Shown here piece after piece: positions 33,441 through 40,490 of a DNA stretch of 48,670 nucleotides (positions are counted from its first letter, which is position 1; each line of letters opens with the position of its first letter). Position numbers and translations under genes: made by a program. Under the pieces are notes generated by a model, which did no database searches, was not told the origin of the DNA, and worked only from the letters and a program-made list of their open reading frames with translations. Source of the stretch: a virus; IMG/VR virus record IMGVR_UViG_3300030104_001760, positions 1-48,670 of that record. The stretch is one strand, 5' to 3'.

Positions 33441-33463
33441 TCCCCTTCCAGGAAAGATATAGT

Positions 33464-34105
33464 GTGCAAACAGAACACGTACAACATGATGAAATAACTT
33501 TAGAGCATTTAATGTCTATCTCCACAGGTAGCATTAAAACGTTTGATAATTGGTTAAGTGAAGAAGACCATCACAAAGTTTTGCAATATACTGACCACGA
33601 TGGGCAACAAAAAACTTTGTATGGCTTATCATTTGATAAATACGGTGAGAGTGAATTTGATGAAAACACACCTAACTCAGGATTGGCTCACATTATTTCT
33701 CCGAATCACCCTATATACACTACGATAGCAAGTAAGGTTAAAAAGCACACAGACTCTACTATATATGATATGTCTATAAATTGTATTCCGATGGGGGAAC
33801 TTCCTTTTTGGCATCCAGATATACCTGTTCAAGCTTTACCACCTAGCGAAAAAGCCTTTACGTTTTTGTATTACCCTCATAAAGAGTGGGATGTTAATGA
33901 GGGAGGTGAAACACATTTTGTAATTGACAAAGTATGTTATGCTTTACCACCTCTACCAAATAGAATGGTTATGTTTGACTCTCGTATAGTACATAGAGCC
34001 ACTCCATTTAGAAACAGAACTAGGTTTAGTGTAGCAATAAAAGTTGCTACAAATAACGACTACAGAATAACCCCAGAAAAAAGCTATGTTCCTAAAAACA
34101 AATAA
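33464..34105 (+). CDS. 2OG-Fe(II) oxygenase
   Basis: 213 residues starting at GTG 33464 with AGGAAAG nine bases before; ATG 33512 is an internal alternative. The iron ligands are H117 and D119 (PFWHPDIP) and H177 (FDSRIVHRATPF), with R187 (RTRFSVAIK) as the 2-oxoglutarate-binding arginine. EGGETHF (146-152) is the conserved strand between them. This is the prolyl-4-hydroxylase-like fold. First gene of the rightward module and first of four such enzymes in it. Substrate unknown. Confidence 0.8.
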   Translation: MQTEHVQHDEITLEHLMSISTGSIKTFDNWLSEEDHHKVLQYTDHDGQQKTLYGLSFDKYGESEFDENTPNSGLAHIISPNHPIYTTIASKVKKHTDSTIYDMSINCIPMGELPFWHPDIPVQALPPSEKAFTFLYYPHKEWDVNEGGETHFVIDKVCYALPPLPNRMVMFDSRIVHRATPFRNRTRFSVAIKVATNNDYRITPEKSYVPKNK

Positions 34106-34107
34106 AG

Positions 34108-34647
34108 ATGATACAAATAGTAGATAACTTCTTGAGTAATCAAGATGCAATACAACTACACAGCCACGCTTTATCTGCTCCGTATTATCGTCTTCAATCT
34201 TCTGATCATAGTAACAGAGACAGCCTACGCTTTGTTCATCATTTTGATGTAGAACTTTTTGATAAAACACCCGTGATGGACGTTGTTCGTAAACACGTTC
34301 CCGGGAATACTCTTCTTTCTGCGTATATTAACGCTTCTGATTTTAACACAACAACGCTTTGTCACACGGATGGGGATACGGATAACGAGACAACCATAAT
34401 AGCGTATCTAAATTCGTATTGGCAGGTAGACTACCAAGGTTCAACAATGTTTTTTGGGGGGTTCGGAGATGATGAGGTAATTAAAACAATATTTCCTAAA
34501 CCTAGACGGGCGGTGATATTTAACTCTAGCATACCTCACTTAGCAGGTATTCCATCAGCAGACGCTCCCGTGAGATATACATTAGCCATAAAGCTAACAA
34601 AAAAAGAAGATGAAAAACAAAAAGCAGAAGCTTTACGCATCAGATAG
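34108..34647 (+). CDS. 2OG-Fe(II) oxygenase
   Basis: 179 residues, two bases after the previous oxygenase. H86 and D88 (LCHTDGD), H144 (FNSSIPHLAGIP) and R156 (APVRYTLAIKL) form the full ligand set. ETTIIAYLNSYWQVDYQGST contains the core beta strands. It differs clearly from its neighbour in sequence, so this is not a recent tandem duplication. Substrate unknown. Confidence 0.8.
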   Translation: MIQIVDNFLSNQDAIQLHSHALSAPYYRLQSSDHSNRDSLRFVHHFDVELFDKTPVMDVVRKHVPGNTLLSAYINASDFNTTTLCHTDGDTDNETTIIAYLNSYWQVDYQGSTMFFGGFGDDEVIKTIFPKPRRAVIFNSSIPHLAGIPSADAPVRYTLAIKLTKKEDEKQKAEALRIR

Positions 34648-34900
34648 GGTATTAGAGGATTTTTATGACACTATTGCGGAAAATAACCCCAATAAGATAC
34701 ACAAAGTCCACATTCCTAAATCTGACGTATTTTATGTCCGAAAAGCCATCGAAACAAACACGGGTATTACCTATTCTTTGGATCATGTGGAACGAGCTAT
34801 GTTTCTAGAGGGGCATTTAAGAAGGGATGAAGTGTTAGATCCCGACAGACCAAGGGGGTATTGTAAATATGACACAAAAAAAGTTTCAAAAACACAGTGA
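34610..34900 (+). CDS. Hypothetical basic protein
   Basis: 96 residues, overlapping the previous gene by 38 bases. It begins MKNKKQKLYASDRVLEDFYD and contains IPKSDVFYVRKAIETNTG then a basic C-terminus. The helix-turn-helix-like spacing DVFYVRKAIETNTGITYSLD could bind DNA, but this is weak. Confidence 0.55.
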   Translation: MKNKKQKLYASDRVLEDFYDTIAENNPNKIHKVHIPKSDVFYVRKAIETNTGITYSLDHVERAMFLEGHLRRDEVLDPDRPRGYCKYDTKKVSKTQ

Positions 34901-35189
34901 ATACGAGGACTACGATATGGACGGTGACGGAATCGTGACAGATGAAGAACTTGCACACGCAAAAGAGATAAATAAGGCCGAGGCCGAGCTGCGAAAACAA
35001 AAAGCGCAGCGTAGAATGGCTACAGGTACGTTAATTGGCATGGGCTTGTTCACAGGAGGCATGTTTTTTATGCCAATCGAGCATATTGAGGCACTTTCTG
35101 ACATTTCTAACTTGTTTTACATTTCTGGTGCAGGTATAGTTGGCGCATATATGGGAACTTCAGCATGGATGTCAAACAGGAGTAAATAG
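34869..35189 (+). CDS. EF-hand membrane protein
   Basis: 106 residues. Residues 16-27 (DMDGDGIVTDEE) are a perfect calcium-binding EF-hand loop, with ligands at positions 1, 3, 5, 10 and 12. A charged helix follows, then two hydrophobic segments (~54-74 GTLIGMGLFTGGMFF and ~82-98 LFYISGAGIVGAYMG). It lies close upstream of holin and endolysin genes, so a calcium-responsive lysis or membrane role is conceivable, but unproven. Confidence 0.65.
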   Translation: MTQKKFQKHSEYEDYDMDGDGIVTDEELAHAKEINKAEAELRKQKAQRRMATGTLIGMGLFTGGMFFMPIEHIEALSDISNLFYISGAGIVGAYMGTSAWMSNRSK

Positions 35190-35190
35190 T

Positions 35191-35409
35191 ATGGCAGATT
35201 TAACGATAGATAAACAAGGAAAAACCTTAACTATAGACAAAACTACACACGAGATTGAAAAACTTGAGGCAAAACAGCGTTATTTGGTTACACAACTGCG
35301 AGATTTAGAAAGTAAGATCGCTGCAGCTAAAATGCACACCGATCAGTTGCAAATGTCGAAGGTAACTTGTGCTAATTTGTTAATAGATAGTTTTAAGGAG
35401 AGCGAATAA
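35191..35409 (+). CDS. Small coiled-coil protein
   Basis: 72 residues from ATG 35191 with AGGAG upstream; an earlier in-frame ATG (35140) lies inside the preceding gene. A beta hairpin (MADLTIDKQGKTLTIDK) then a long coiled coil (KLEAKQRYLVTQLRDLESKI). Coupled to the next gene by TAATG. Function unknown. Confidence 0.6.
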   Translation: MADLTIDKQGKTLTIDKTTHEIEKLEAKQRYLVTQLRDLESKIAAAKMHTDQLQMSKVTCANLLIDSFKESE

Positions 35410-36008
35410 TGCTTTCTGCACATGATGATCACTTTTATTATTGGGCTAATGAAATTCCTGATTATATTTGCGACCACATAATAAAAATAGGTACAGATCA
35501 CGAAACTTTTGAAGCACGAACATTGGGAGGTAGCGAGGATTCTACAGAGCAAGAAAAATTAAACAAAAAAGTTCGTAACAGTTCTGTCGCTTGGATCAAC
35601 AATAGGTGGATAGTAGGTATGGTATACTCCTATGTTAGAATGGCAAACGGGGAAATGTTTAACTACCACATAAAGTCAGCACAAGAATTTTCTCACATTC
35701 AATTTACAACATACGACAAGGATGGTCACTACGATTGGCATCAGGACAATGGCTCAAAATCAGACGGTAGACTTGAGATGTATCGAAAGTTAAGTGTTAT
35801 TGTGCAACTTTCTGATAAAAAAAGTTATAACGGTGGCGCATTTGAAATAAAAAGCGTAACGGGCGAACCTTTAAATGTTCCAGAAAATGCTTTAAACAGA
35901 GGTTCGGTTATTGTGTTTCCTTCTTATCTAGAACACAGAGTAGCTCCTGTTACTTCAGGGGTACGGCACTCTTTAGTTTCTTGGTATCATGGAGATCCGT
36001 TTAAATAG
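35409..36008 (+). CDS. 2OG-Fe(II) oxygenase (PiuC/P4H-like)
   Basis: 199 residues. H111 and D113 (YDWHQDNG), H176 (SYLEHRVAPV) and R186 (GVRHSLVSW) are all present. YRKLSVIVQLSDKKSYNGGA and RGSVIVFPSYLEH match the family core of PKHD/PiuC-type hydroxylases. This is the best-matching of the five oxygenases. Substrate unknown. Twelve bases before the holin gene. Confidence 0.85.
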   Translation: MLSAHDDHFYYWANEIPDYICDHIIKIGTDHETFEARTLGGSEDSTEQEKLNKKVRNSSVAWINNRWIVGMVYSYVRMANGEMFNYHIKSAQEFSHIQFTTYDKDGHYDWHQDNGSKSDGRLEMYRKLSVIVQLSDKKSYNGGAFEIKSVTGEPLNVPENALNRGSVIVFPSYLEHRVAPVTSGVRHSLVSWYHGDPFK

Positions 36009-36020
36009 AAAGGATAAACA

Positions 36021-36395
36021 ATGTTTAATTTAGTAGGACCATTATTTTCTTCCGTTGGAAGTTTAGCTTCAACATGGTTAGATGGCAAAGTAGCTGCAAA
36101 TAAAGCGGAAGCTACCATCAGGATGAAAGAAGCAACAGGCGATATTGATTGGGATCTAGCCGCTATCAGGGCAACACAAGGATCGTGGAAAGACGAATAT
36201 ATACTTATATTATTCAGTATTCCACTCATACTGTCCTTCTGTGGGGAATGGGGTAGGGTAATAGTGGCAGATGGTTTCATGGCTTTGTCGGGTATGCCTG
36301 ATTGGTATCAATACAGTCTTGGAGGTATTGTGGCCGCTTCACTAGGAACGAAAGGTTTAGCAAAGTTCTACGGACCTAACAAAAAGAAAAAATAG
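36021..36395 (+). CDS. Holin (GTA_holin_3TM-like)
   Basis: 124 residues with AAAGGA before the ATG. The N-terminal amphipathic region (MFNLVGPLFSSVGSLASTWL) precedes SWKDEYILILFSIPLILSFC, then MPDWYQYSLGGIVAASLG, the pattern of three-TM holins known from gene transfer agents and marine phages. It forms inner-membrane holes that release the endolysin encoded just downstream. The lysine-rich C-terminus is typical. Confidence 0.8.
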   Translation: MFNLVGPLFSSVGSLASTWLDGKVAANKAEATIRMKEATGDIDWDLAAIRATQGSWKDEYILILFSIPLILSFCGEWGRVIVADGFMALSGMPDWYQYSLGGIVAASLGTKGLAKFYGPNKKKK

Positions 36396-36396
36396 T

Positions 36397-36424
36397 TTGA
36401 CAAATGGAAACGTTTGAATACAAC
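36397..36424 (+). promoter_or_regulatory. Possible promoter before endolysin
   Basis: TTGACA (36397-36402), 16-base spacer, TACAAC (36419-36424). The -35 is perfect, the -10 matches four of six. Same spacer length as the two better promoters in the window. Confidence 0.35.
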
Positions 36425-36431
36425 TATGTAA

Positions 36432-36617
36432 ATGGAGCATGGTAAGTTTTTACTACAGTTCATTGGAAAAGCTCCGATAGAACTAATAAAGTTTACCGCC
36501 AATTACATAGGCGAAAGACGAATACCACTATCAAGATTTAATAGTAAAAGGAAATATCGTAATGGCTTATACACTATCGGGCAGATCACTAGAAAAACTA
36601 GAAGGCGTAAAACCTGA
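36432..36617 (+). CDS. Possible 61-residue basic protein overlapping endolysin
   Basis: ATG 36432 to 36617, overlapping the endolysin start by 56 bases. It begins MEHGKFLLQFIGKAPIELIK and ends with an Arg/Lys-rich tail. It fills the 166-base space after the holin gene. No strong ribosome site and no family; it may be spurious. Confidence 0.3.
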   Translation: MEHGKFLLQFIGKAPIELIKFTANYIGERRIPLSRFNSKRKYRNGLYTIGQITRKTRRRKT

Positions 36618-37014
36618 ATTAGTTAAGGTTGTTAAACGGGCCATTGAACTGACAAAAATCGACTTTGGCGTGATTTATGGCCTACGTTCCGAAGAAGAGC
36701 AGCAGAAGTTGTTTGACGCAGGCAAATCGCAGACCATGAAATCCAAACACCTAACGGGTGACGCAGTGGATTTAATGGCATACGTAGACGGAAAAGCAAG
36801 TTGGGAACTCAACCTGTATGATGATTTAGCTGACGCTATGAAGTGGGCAGCCACCGAAGAAGGTGTAGTCATTAGGTGGGGAGCAGCGTGGACAATACCT
36901 GACATATCTACTTGGGAAGGTACGATGGAAGAAGCTATGATGTCTTACATTGATACTAGGCGTTCAGAATCACGTAGACCCTTCATAGACGGACCTCATT
37001 TCGAACTTAACTAG
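36562..37014 (+). CDS. M15-type endolysin (L-alanyl-D-glutamate / D-Ala peptidase family)
   Basis: 150 residues. SKHLTGDAVDLMAY gives zinc ligands H63 and D70 (SxHxxGxAxD), and DGPHFELN gives H146 with E148. IYGLRSEEEQQKLFDAG is the usual preceding helix. This is the VanY/T5-endolysin-like fold that cleaves peptidoglycan peptides. The segment corresponding to the usual WGGDW is RWGAAW. No signal peptide, so it depends on the adjacent holin. Confidence 0.88.
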   Translation: MAYTLSGRSLEKLEGVKPELVKVVKRAIELTKIDFGVIYGLRSEEEQQKLFDAGKSQTMKSKHLTGDAVDLMAYVDGKASWELNLYDDLADAMKWAATEEGVVIRWGAAWTIPDISTWEGTMEEAMMSYIDTRRSESRRPFIDGPHFELN

Positions 37015-37019
37015 CTTTA

Positions 37020-37697
37020 ATGATAAACTTTCCATCGACAGTGGTAGATAACTATCTGCCAGAGCCTGACAACTTTTTAGAATTAGCCTCTTCTCCTTTG
37101 ATAAAATGGTTTGCAGATCCAAAGGGTAGATGGCCAGGAGAAAGATCACAACGCATAAATGAAGTAGATGAACTTCTGTTTAAGAATATTATGCAAAAGT
37201 TCTGGCTTTTGTTTTACAATGAAGAAGAATCACATCATGTTGAATACGCTGCCGACATGTTTTTTCAAAAAATAAAACCTAAATATGATAAAGGTTGGAT
37301 ACACTCTGATTACCCAAGTATAATAACAATTATAATTTACCTGACAAAAAACGCAAACCTTAACACAGGAACAGCACTATACACTCCAAAAAATTTACAA
37401 ATCTCTAGTGGTCAACACGAAGAATTTAAACGAAGTCTTTACACAGGGCAAGCAAGTGGGGATCAGGTAAAAGATAATATGGAAAAAAACAATAGTCACT
37501 TTACCCAAAATCTTTTTGTTGGGAATGTGTACAACAGAATGTTTAGTTTCGATAGTCAAATATATCACGGGGCGCAAGATTTGACAGATAGTACAGACCG
37601 ATTAACGTTAATAACGTTTGTTACTAAACTAAAAGCACCTTGTACTGCGATAAGTAGATCAGCGAGGTTGCCTGTGTATATGGAGGTAAAAGATTAA
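37020..37697 (+). CDS. DUF6445-like 2OG-Fe(II) oxygenase-type protein
   Basis: 225 residues. GWIHSDYPSIITIIIYL gives H95 and D97, FDSQIYHGAQDL gives H183, and DRLTLITFV gives R194. GTALYTPKN sits between the strands. The form resembles DUF6445, a family with an oxygenase-like metal site but little known function. All ligands are present, so activity is plausible. Six bases after the endolysin gene. Confidence 0.65.
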   Translation: MINFPSTVVDNYLPEPDNFLELASSPLIKWFADPKGRWPGERSQRINEVDELLFKNIMQKFWLLFYNEEESHHVEYAADMFFQKIKPKYDKGWIHSDYPSIITIIIYLTKNANLNTGTALYTPKNLQISSGQHEEFKRSLYTGQASGDQVKDNMEKNNSHFTQNLFVGNVYNRMFSFDSQIYHGAQDLTDSTDRLTLITFVTKLKAPCTAISRSARLPVYMEVKD

Positions 37698-37698
37698 A

Positions 37699-38166
37699 AT
37701 GGTAAGTAAAGCACACAGAGGTATGATGCACGTTCCTCGTAGAGGAAAAGGCGGTGGTAGAACAAGACCTCCAAGACCTCCTGTACGGAGGATGGTTACA
37801 AGGGTAGATCCTGTTACAGGTAGAATAACGGGAGGAGTACGTAGAATAGAGCCTAGAAGACCACCTAGAACACATGGCGATCCTATGCCTACACGTAGAT
37901 TTCCAAAGGAAGAGCAACAAGTTGCACAAGCAGTTCGAAATCCAAAAGAAATAATGCAACTGCCTACTAATCAACAAACTACTAGATCTCAACTTGAGAA
38001 ATTTATGAAAGAAAATATGGCCAATGTTGCTAACTTTAATGCTGCTCAAGCTAGAAATCGTCAAATTACCCCACGACAACGGCAAGCAAGTTTGGAGGGC
38101 CGTAGAAGACGCAGAGATATACGCAACTCTATTTCACGCAACTTTAGGAATAGAGGTCCTAGATGA
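37699..38166 (+). CDS. Arginine/proline-rich basic protein
   Basis: 155 residues. The N-terminal half is extremely Arg/Pro/Gly-rich (RRGKGGGRTRPPRPPVRRMV), then a helical stretch with Gln and Asn, then an Arg-rich end (SLEGRRRRRDIRNSISRNF). It looks intrinsically disordered and suited to binding nucleic acid. First of four consecutive very basic proteins before the terminase genes. A role in DNA condensation or packaging is only an inference. Confidence 0.6.
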   Translation: MVSKAHRGMMHVPRRGKGGGRTRPPRPPVRRMVTRVDPVTGRITGGVRRIEPRRPPRTHGDPMPTRRFPKEEQQVAQAVRNPKEIMQLPTNQQTTRSQLEKFMKENMANVANFNAAQARNRQITPRQRQASLEGRRRRRDIRNSISRNFRNRGPR

Positions 38167-38447
38167 CAAAAGGTTCTATGAAAGGTCACACCATTGGTGG
38201 TGGTCACAAGCGTCCTACAAAAAGTGGCGCAGGAATGACTGCAAAAGGTGTAGCTAAATATCGTAGAGACAATCCAGGAAGTAAGTTAAAGACTGCAGTT
38301 ACAGGTAAAGTAAAACAAGGCAGTAAAGCTGCTAAAAGACGTAAATCATATTGTGCTAGAAGTGCAGGCCAGATGAAACAATTTCCGAAGGCTGCTAACG
38401 ATCCTAACAGCAGATTACGACAAGCCCGTAAAAGATGGAAATGTTAA
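38163..38447 (+). CDS. DUF6321-like basic small protein (copy 1)
   Basis: 94 residues, ATGA overlap with the previous gene. It starts MTKGSMKGHTIGGGHKRPTK. The C-terminus RRKSYCARSAGQMKQFPKAA, then DPNSRLRQARKRWKC, matches DUF6321: CAR..G.MK....A..DPNSR....R.W.C. A second family member is at 44392. Function unknown; the strong basic charge and final cysteine pair are shared. Confidence 0.7.
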   Translation: MTKGSMKGHTIGGGHKRPTKSGAGMTAKGVAKYRRDNPGSKLKTAVTGKVKQGSKAAKRRKSYCARSAGQMKQFPKAANDPNSRLRQARKRWKC

Positions 38448-38672
38448 ATGGCTAGAAACTATCGTAGAGAATATGTAAGGTATGACGGGAAGCCTGCTGT
38501 AAAGAGAAAACGGGCAAACCGTAATCAAGCTAGACGAATAATGACTAAAGCAGGTGTTGTTCGTAAAGGTGATGGCAAAGATGTTCATCATGTTAACGGG
38601 AACACCCGTGATAACCGCAGGAAAAATTTAAAAGCAGTTCCTGCTAGTAAAAATAGATCAAGGAGAATATAA
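38448..38672 (+). CDS. Small HNH-like basic protein
   Basis: 74 residues, starting immediately after the previous stop. Basic N-terminus, then GKDVHHVNGNTRDNRRKNLK and AVPASKNRSRRI, resembling the HH-N-N core of short HNH proteins in marine phages. It may be a nuclease linked to packaging, since HNH genes often lie beside terminase genes, or a DNA-binding relic. Confidence 0.55.
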   Translation: MARNYRREYVRYDGKPAVKRKRANRNQARRIMTKAGVVRKGDGKDVHHVNGNTRDNRRKNLKAVPASKNRSRRI

Positions 38673-38673
38673 T

Positions 38674-39087
38674 ATGCCCGGTACACATTATGGAAATAAA
38701 AAAGGTAAAGTCGCTAAAATGATGGGCGGCGGTATGATGAAGAAAAAGACATCTTCTATGGGTTACGCAAAAGGTGGGTTAAAGTCTACTGAAGGTAAAA
38801 AAGGTTTATCTAAATTGCCTAAAGATGTTCGTAACAAAATGGGTTACATGAACAAAGGCGGTCTGACAAAAGCAGAAACGTCTGCTAAAGGCAAGAAGGC
38901 TGCTATGATGGATGAGAAAAAAGGTAAGTCTAAAGGAAAACCTGCTGTAATTATCGCTATGAACAAAGGTGGTCTTTATGCTAATATAAACGCTAGAAAA
39001 AAAGCAGGCACAAGTAGGTCTAAAGCAAAGTCTACTATTAGTCCAAAAGCGTATAGCAATATGAAAAAAGGATTTCCTAAAAAGTAA
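38674..39087 (+). CDS. Lysine/glycine-rich basic protein
   Basis: 137 residues, one base after the previous stop. Repeated short units such as KGGL, MNKGG and KGKKAAM, rich in Lys, Gly and Met; ends GTSRSKAKSTISPKAYSNMK. The pattern is familiar from marine phage genomes (..KAGTSRSK..STIS..AY.NM..GFPKK). Probably disordered and nucleic-acid binding; function unproven. Confidence 0.6.
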   Translation: MPGTHYGNKKGKVAKMMGGGMMKKKTSSMGYAKGGLKSTEGKKGLSKLPKDVRNKMGYMNKGGLTKAETSAKGKKAAMMDEKKGKSKGKPAVIIAMNKGGLYANINARKKAGTSRSKAKSTISPKAYSNMKKGFPKK

Positions 39088-39167
39088 TAACGGCTTTGCA
39101 AACATGTTTGTAGTAGGTAAAAATAAATTGGTTATAACTATGTCTGTATTAGACAAGGAGATAACTA

Positions 39168-39329
39168 ATGAAATACTACATACACAAAGCTTGGTCTAGC
39201 TTTTTAGACTACCAAGAGCGCAGAGCCGCATACGTAACTTTAAACAATTTATCCGACTATTTGTTAAAAGACATGGGATTAAGCAGAGGAGAGTTACGTT
39301 ATAAAGTCTTTCATGGAGGAAAGAAATGA
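39168..39329 (+). CDS. DUF1127-like small protein
   Basis: 53 residues with CAAGGAG upstream. The second half, YVTLNNLSDYLLKDMGLSRG, is the DUF1127 (YjiS-like) signature (L..LSD..L.D.GL.R.E). Such small basic proteins are abundant in Alphaproteobacteria and have been linked to RNA turnover. Its presence in a phage hints at control of host RNA metabolism, which is inference. ATGA overlap with the next micro-ORF. Confidence 0.7.
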   Translation: MKYYIHKAWSSFLDYQERRAAYVTLNNLSDYLLKDMGLSRGELRYKVFHGGKK

Positions 39330-39406
39330 TACGATATATAAAACGATTATGGTGCGCCATATTAAATAGGAAGTGCAGTGACACTTGTACATGCTTAGAC
39401 AAATAG
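39326..39406 (+). CDS. 26-residue cysteine-rich micro-ORF
   Basis: ATG overlaps the DUF1127 stop and has GGAGG six bases upstream. The peptide begins MIRYIKRLWCAILNRKC and has four cysteines, three of them in KCSDTCTCL. Strong ribosome site for such a small frame. Confidence 0.5.
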   Translation: MIRYIKRLWCAILNRKCSDTCTCLDK

Positions 39407-39430
39407 GACAGCACTACTTAACACAAACCT

Positions 39431-39607
39431 GTGGAAAATGCTGTCTGCTCTATTTGTGGACACTCGACAGTCGTAATAGAAGGTCGCGTGGCGTGTCCTT
39501 ATTGTGAAAATTTTTATGAAGATAGCCACTGGATAAATTACAAAAGAGAAAAACATGAAACAACTGACAGAAAAACAACAAGCTTTTTTGAGCGTCTTAT
39601 TCGATGA
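39431..39607 (+). CDS. Possible 58-residue zinc-ribbon protein
   Basis: GTG start at 39431 after an in-frame TAA. AVCSICGHSTVVIEGRVACP then YCENFYEDSHW gives CxxC...CxxC, a zinc ribbon. No clear ribosome site, and the last 53 bases overlap the terminase small subunit gene in another frame. Moderate to low confidence. Confidence 0.4.
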   Translation: MENAVCSICGHSTVVIEGRVACPYCENFYEDSHWINYKREKHETTDRKTTSFFERLIR

Positions 39608-39920
39608 AGCAGGAGGTGATGTTGTTGCGGCAAAAAAACTTGCAGGTTATTCAGAAGGAACAGCCACAAGTAGTATACTTAAAACGCTAAAGGAGGAAAT
39701 CAGTGCTGCTACCACCGAATATATGGCAAGAATTGCTCCTCGTGCTGCTGTTGCTATGGGCAATGCACTTATTGATCCAACAGAACTTGGCATAAAAGAA
39801 AAAATGATTGCTGCAAAAGACTTGCTTGATAGAGCAGGTTTTGTTAAAACAGAGAGGGTTAATGTAGAATCTAGCGGAGGCCTTTTTGTCTTACCTGCTA
39901 AAGAAGGAAAAAATGAATGA
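39555..39920 (+). CDS. Terminase small subunit-like protein
   Basis: 121 residues. MKQLTEKQQAFLSVLFDEAG, then AAKKLAGYSEGTATSSILKT, is the helix-turn-helix start of Terminase_2-type small subunits, followed by helices (AAVAMGNALIDPTELGIKEK). It recognises phage DNA and delivers it to the large subunit encoded 440 bases downstream. The size fits. Stop overlaps the next gene (ATGA). Confidence 0.7.
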   Translation: MKQLTEKQQAFLSVLFDEAGGDVVAAKKLAGYSEGTATSSILKTLKEEISAATTEYMARIAPRAAVAMGNALIDPTELGIKEKMIAAKDLLDRAGFVKTERVNVESSGGLFVLPAKEGKNE

Positions 39921-40087
39921 AAGTAAATGCCCCTAAAGGTTTTCATTGGATGAAACAATCAGACGGTGGATATAAACTTATGAAGCACACAGGTGCGTTT
40001 AAAGCGCACAAAGGCGCATCTCTAACAGCTAACTTTGCTGTACAGAAAGTACATGATGGCAATAGCAAAAAGTCAAAAAAGTCTTAA
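39917..40087 (+). CDS. 56-residue basic conserved small protein
   Basis: Starts at ATG 39917 in an ATGA overlap with the terminase small subunit. It begins MKVNAPKGFHWMKQSDGGYK and has LMKHTGAFKAHKGASLTANF and a lysine/serine end. I recall near-identical short proteins beside terminase genes of other marine phages. Function unknown. Confidence 0.6.
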   Translation: MKVNAPKGFHWMKQSDGGYKLMKHTGAFKAHKGASLTANFAVQKVHDGNSKKSKKS

Positions 40088-40490
40088 AAACGAAAGTTTA
40101 GGATTTTGGACTTTACCAAAGCCAGAGTTTCATGTGAAACAATGGAACAAAATACCGAGGGTTGCAAGAACAGTTCCTTTTGGGTATAAGGTAGATGAAA
40201 CAGATGAAGATTTTCTACTTCCTATACAAGAAGAGCTAGAATTACTGGAGAAAGCTAAACAACACCTGACACAGTTTAGTTATAGAGAAGTGGCACACTG
40301 GTTAAGCAAAGAATCAGGAAGATACATTTCTCATGTTGGGTTAAAGAAGAGAATACAAGTTGAGCGAAAACGTAAGAAAGCAGCTACAATTAAACGCAAG
40401 CTTGCCGCAAGGCTCGAAAAGACGATCCAAGAGATCCAAAAGCTTGAACAAGAAACAACAGGAAGTGCCACCACAGAAGCAAGAGCCTAA
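40053..40490 (+). CDS. Conserved protein between terminase subunits
   Basis: 145 residues if started at ATG 40053 (40056 is equally possible; an upstream 40035 TTG-type start is unlikely). Contains WTLPKPEFHVKQWNKIPRVA, then TVPFGYKVDETDEDFLLPIQ and FSYREVAHWLSKESGRYISH followed by a basic coiled coil. FSYREVAHWLS looks like a helix-turn-helix for recombinase-type DNA binding. It recurs next to terminase in marine phages, so a packaging role is likely but unproven. Confidence 0.6.
   Translation: MMAIAKSQKSLKNESLGFWTLPKPEFHVKQWNKIPRVARTVPFGYKVDETDEDFLLPIQEELELLEKAKQHLTQFSYREVAHWLSKESGRYISHVGLKKRIQVERKRKKAATIKRKLAARLEKTIQEIQKLEQETTGSATTEARA

Larger units (their letters stand above)
32711..33463. 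promoter_or_regulatory. Divergent control region between early and late modules
   Basis: About 750 bases without convincing genes, placed between the first leftward and first rightward genes. It contains, from left to right: a cluster of GANTC sites, interleaved inverted repeats, three phased TTTTGTTC octamers, several G-runs (33040-33127), an AT-rich stretch (33235-33340), a sigma70-like rightward promoter at 33182, and a structured leader. Promoters for both directions must lie here or nearby; a replication origin is possible. Individual elements are listed separately. Confidence 0.8.

Noticed and set aside
36405-36446. 13-residue frame METFEYNYVNGAW after the holin gene
   Set aside because: Too short to judge, with no clear ribosome site. 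It overlaps the possible promoter and the 36432 frame.
39102-39138. Promoter before the DUF1127 gene (TATAAC near 39133)
   Set aside because: The best -35 candidate is 19 bases away and weak. A short palindrome AAACATGTTT nearby is not enough support.
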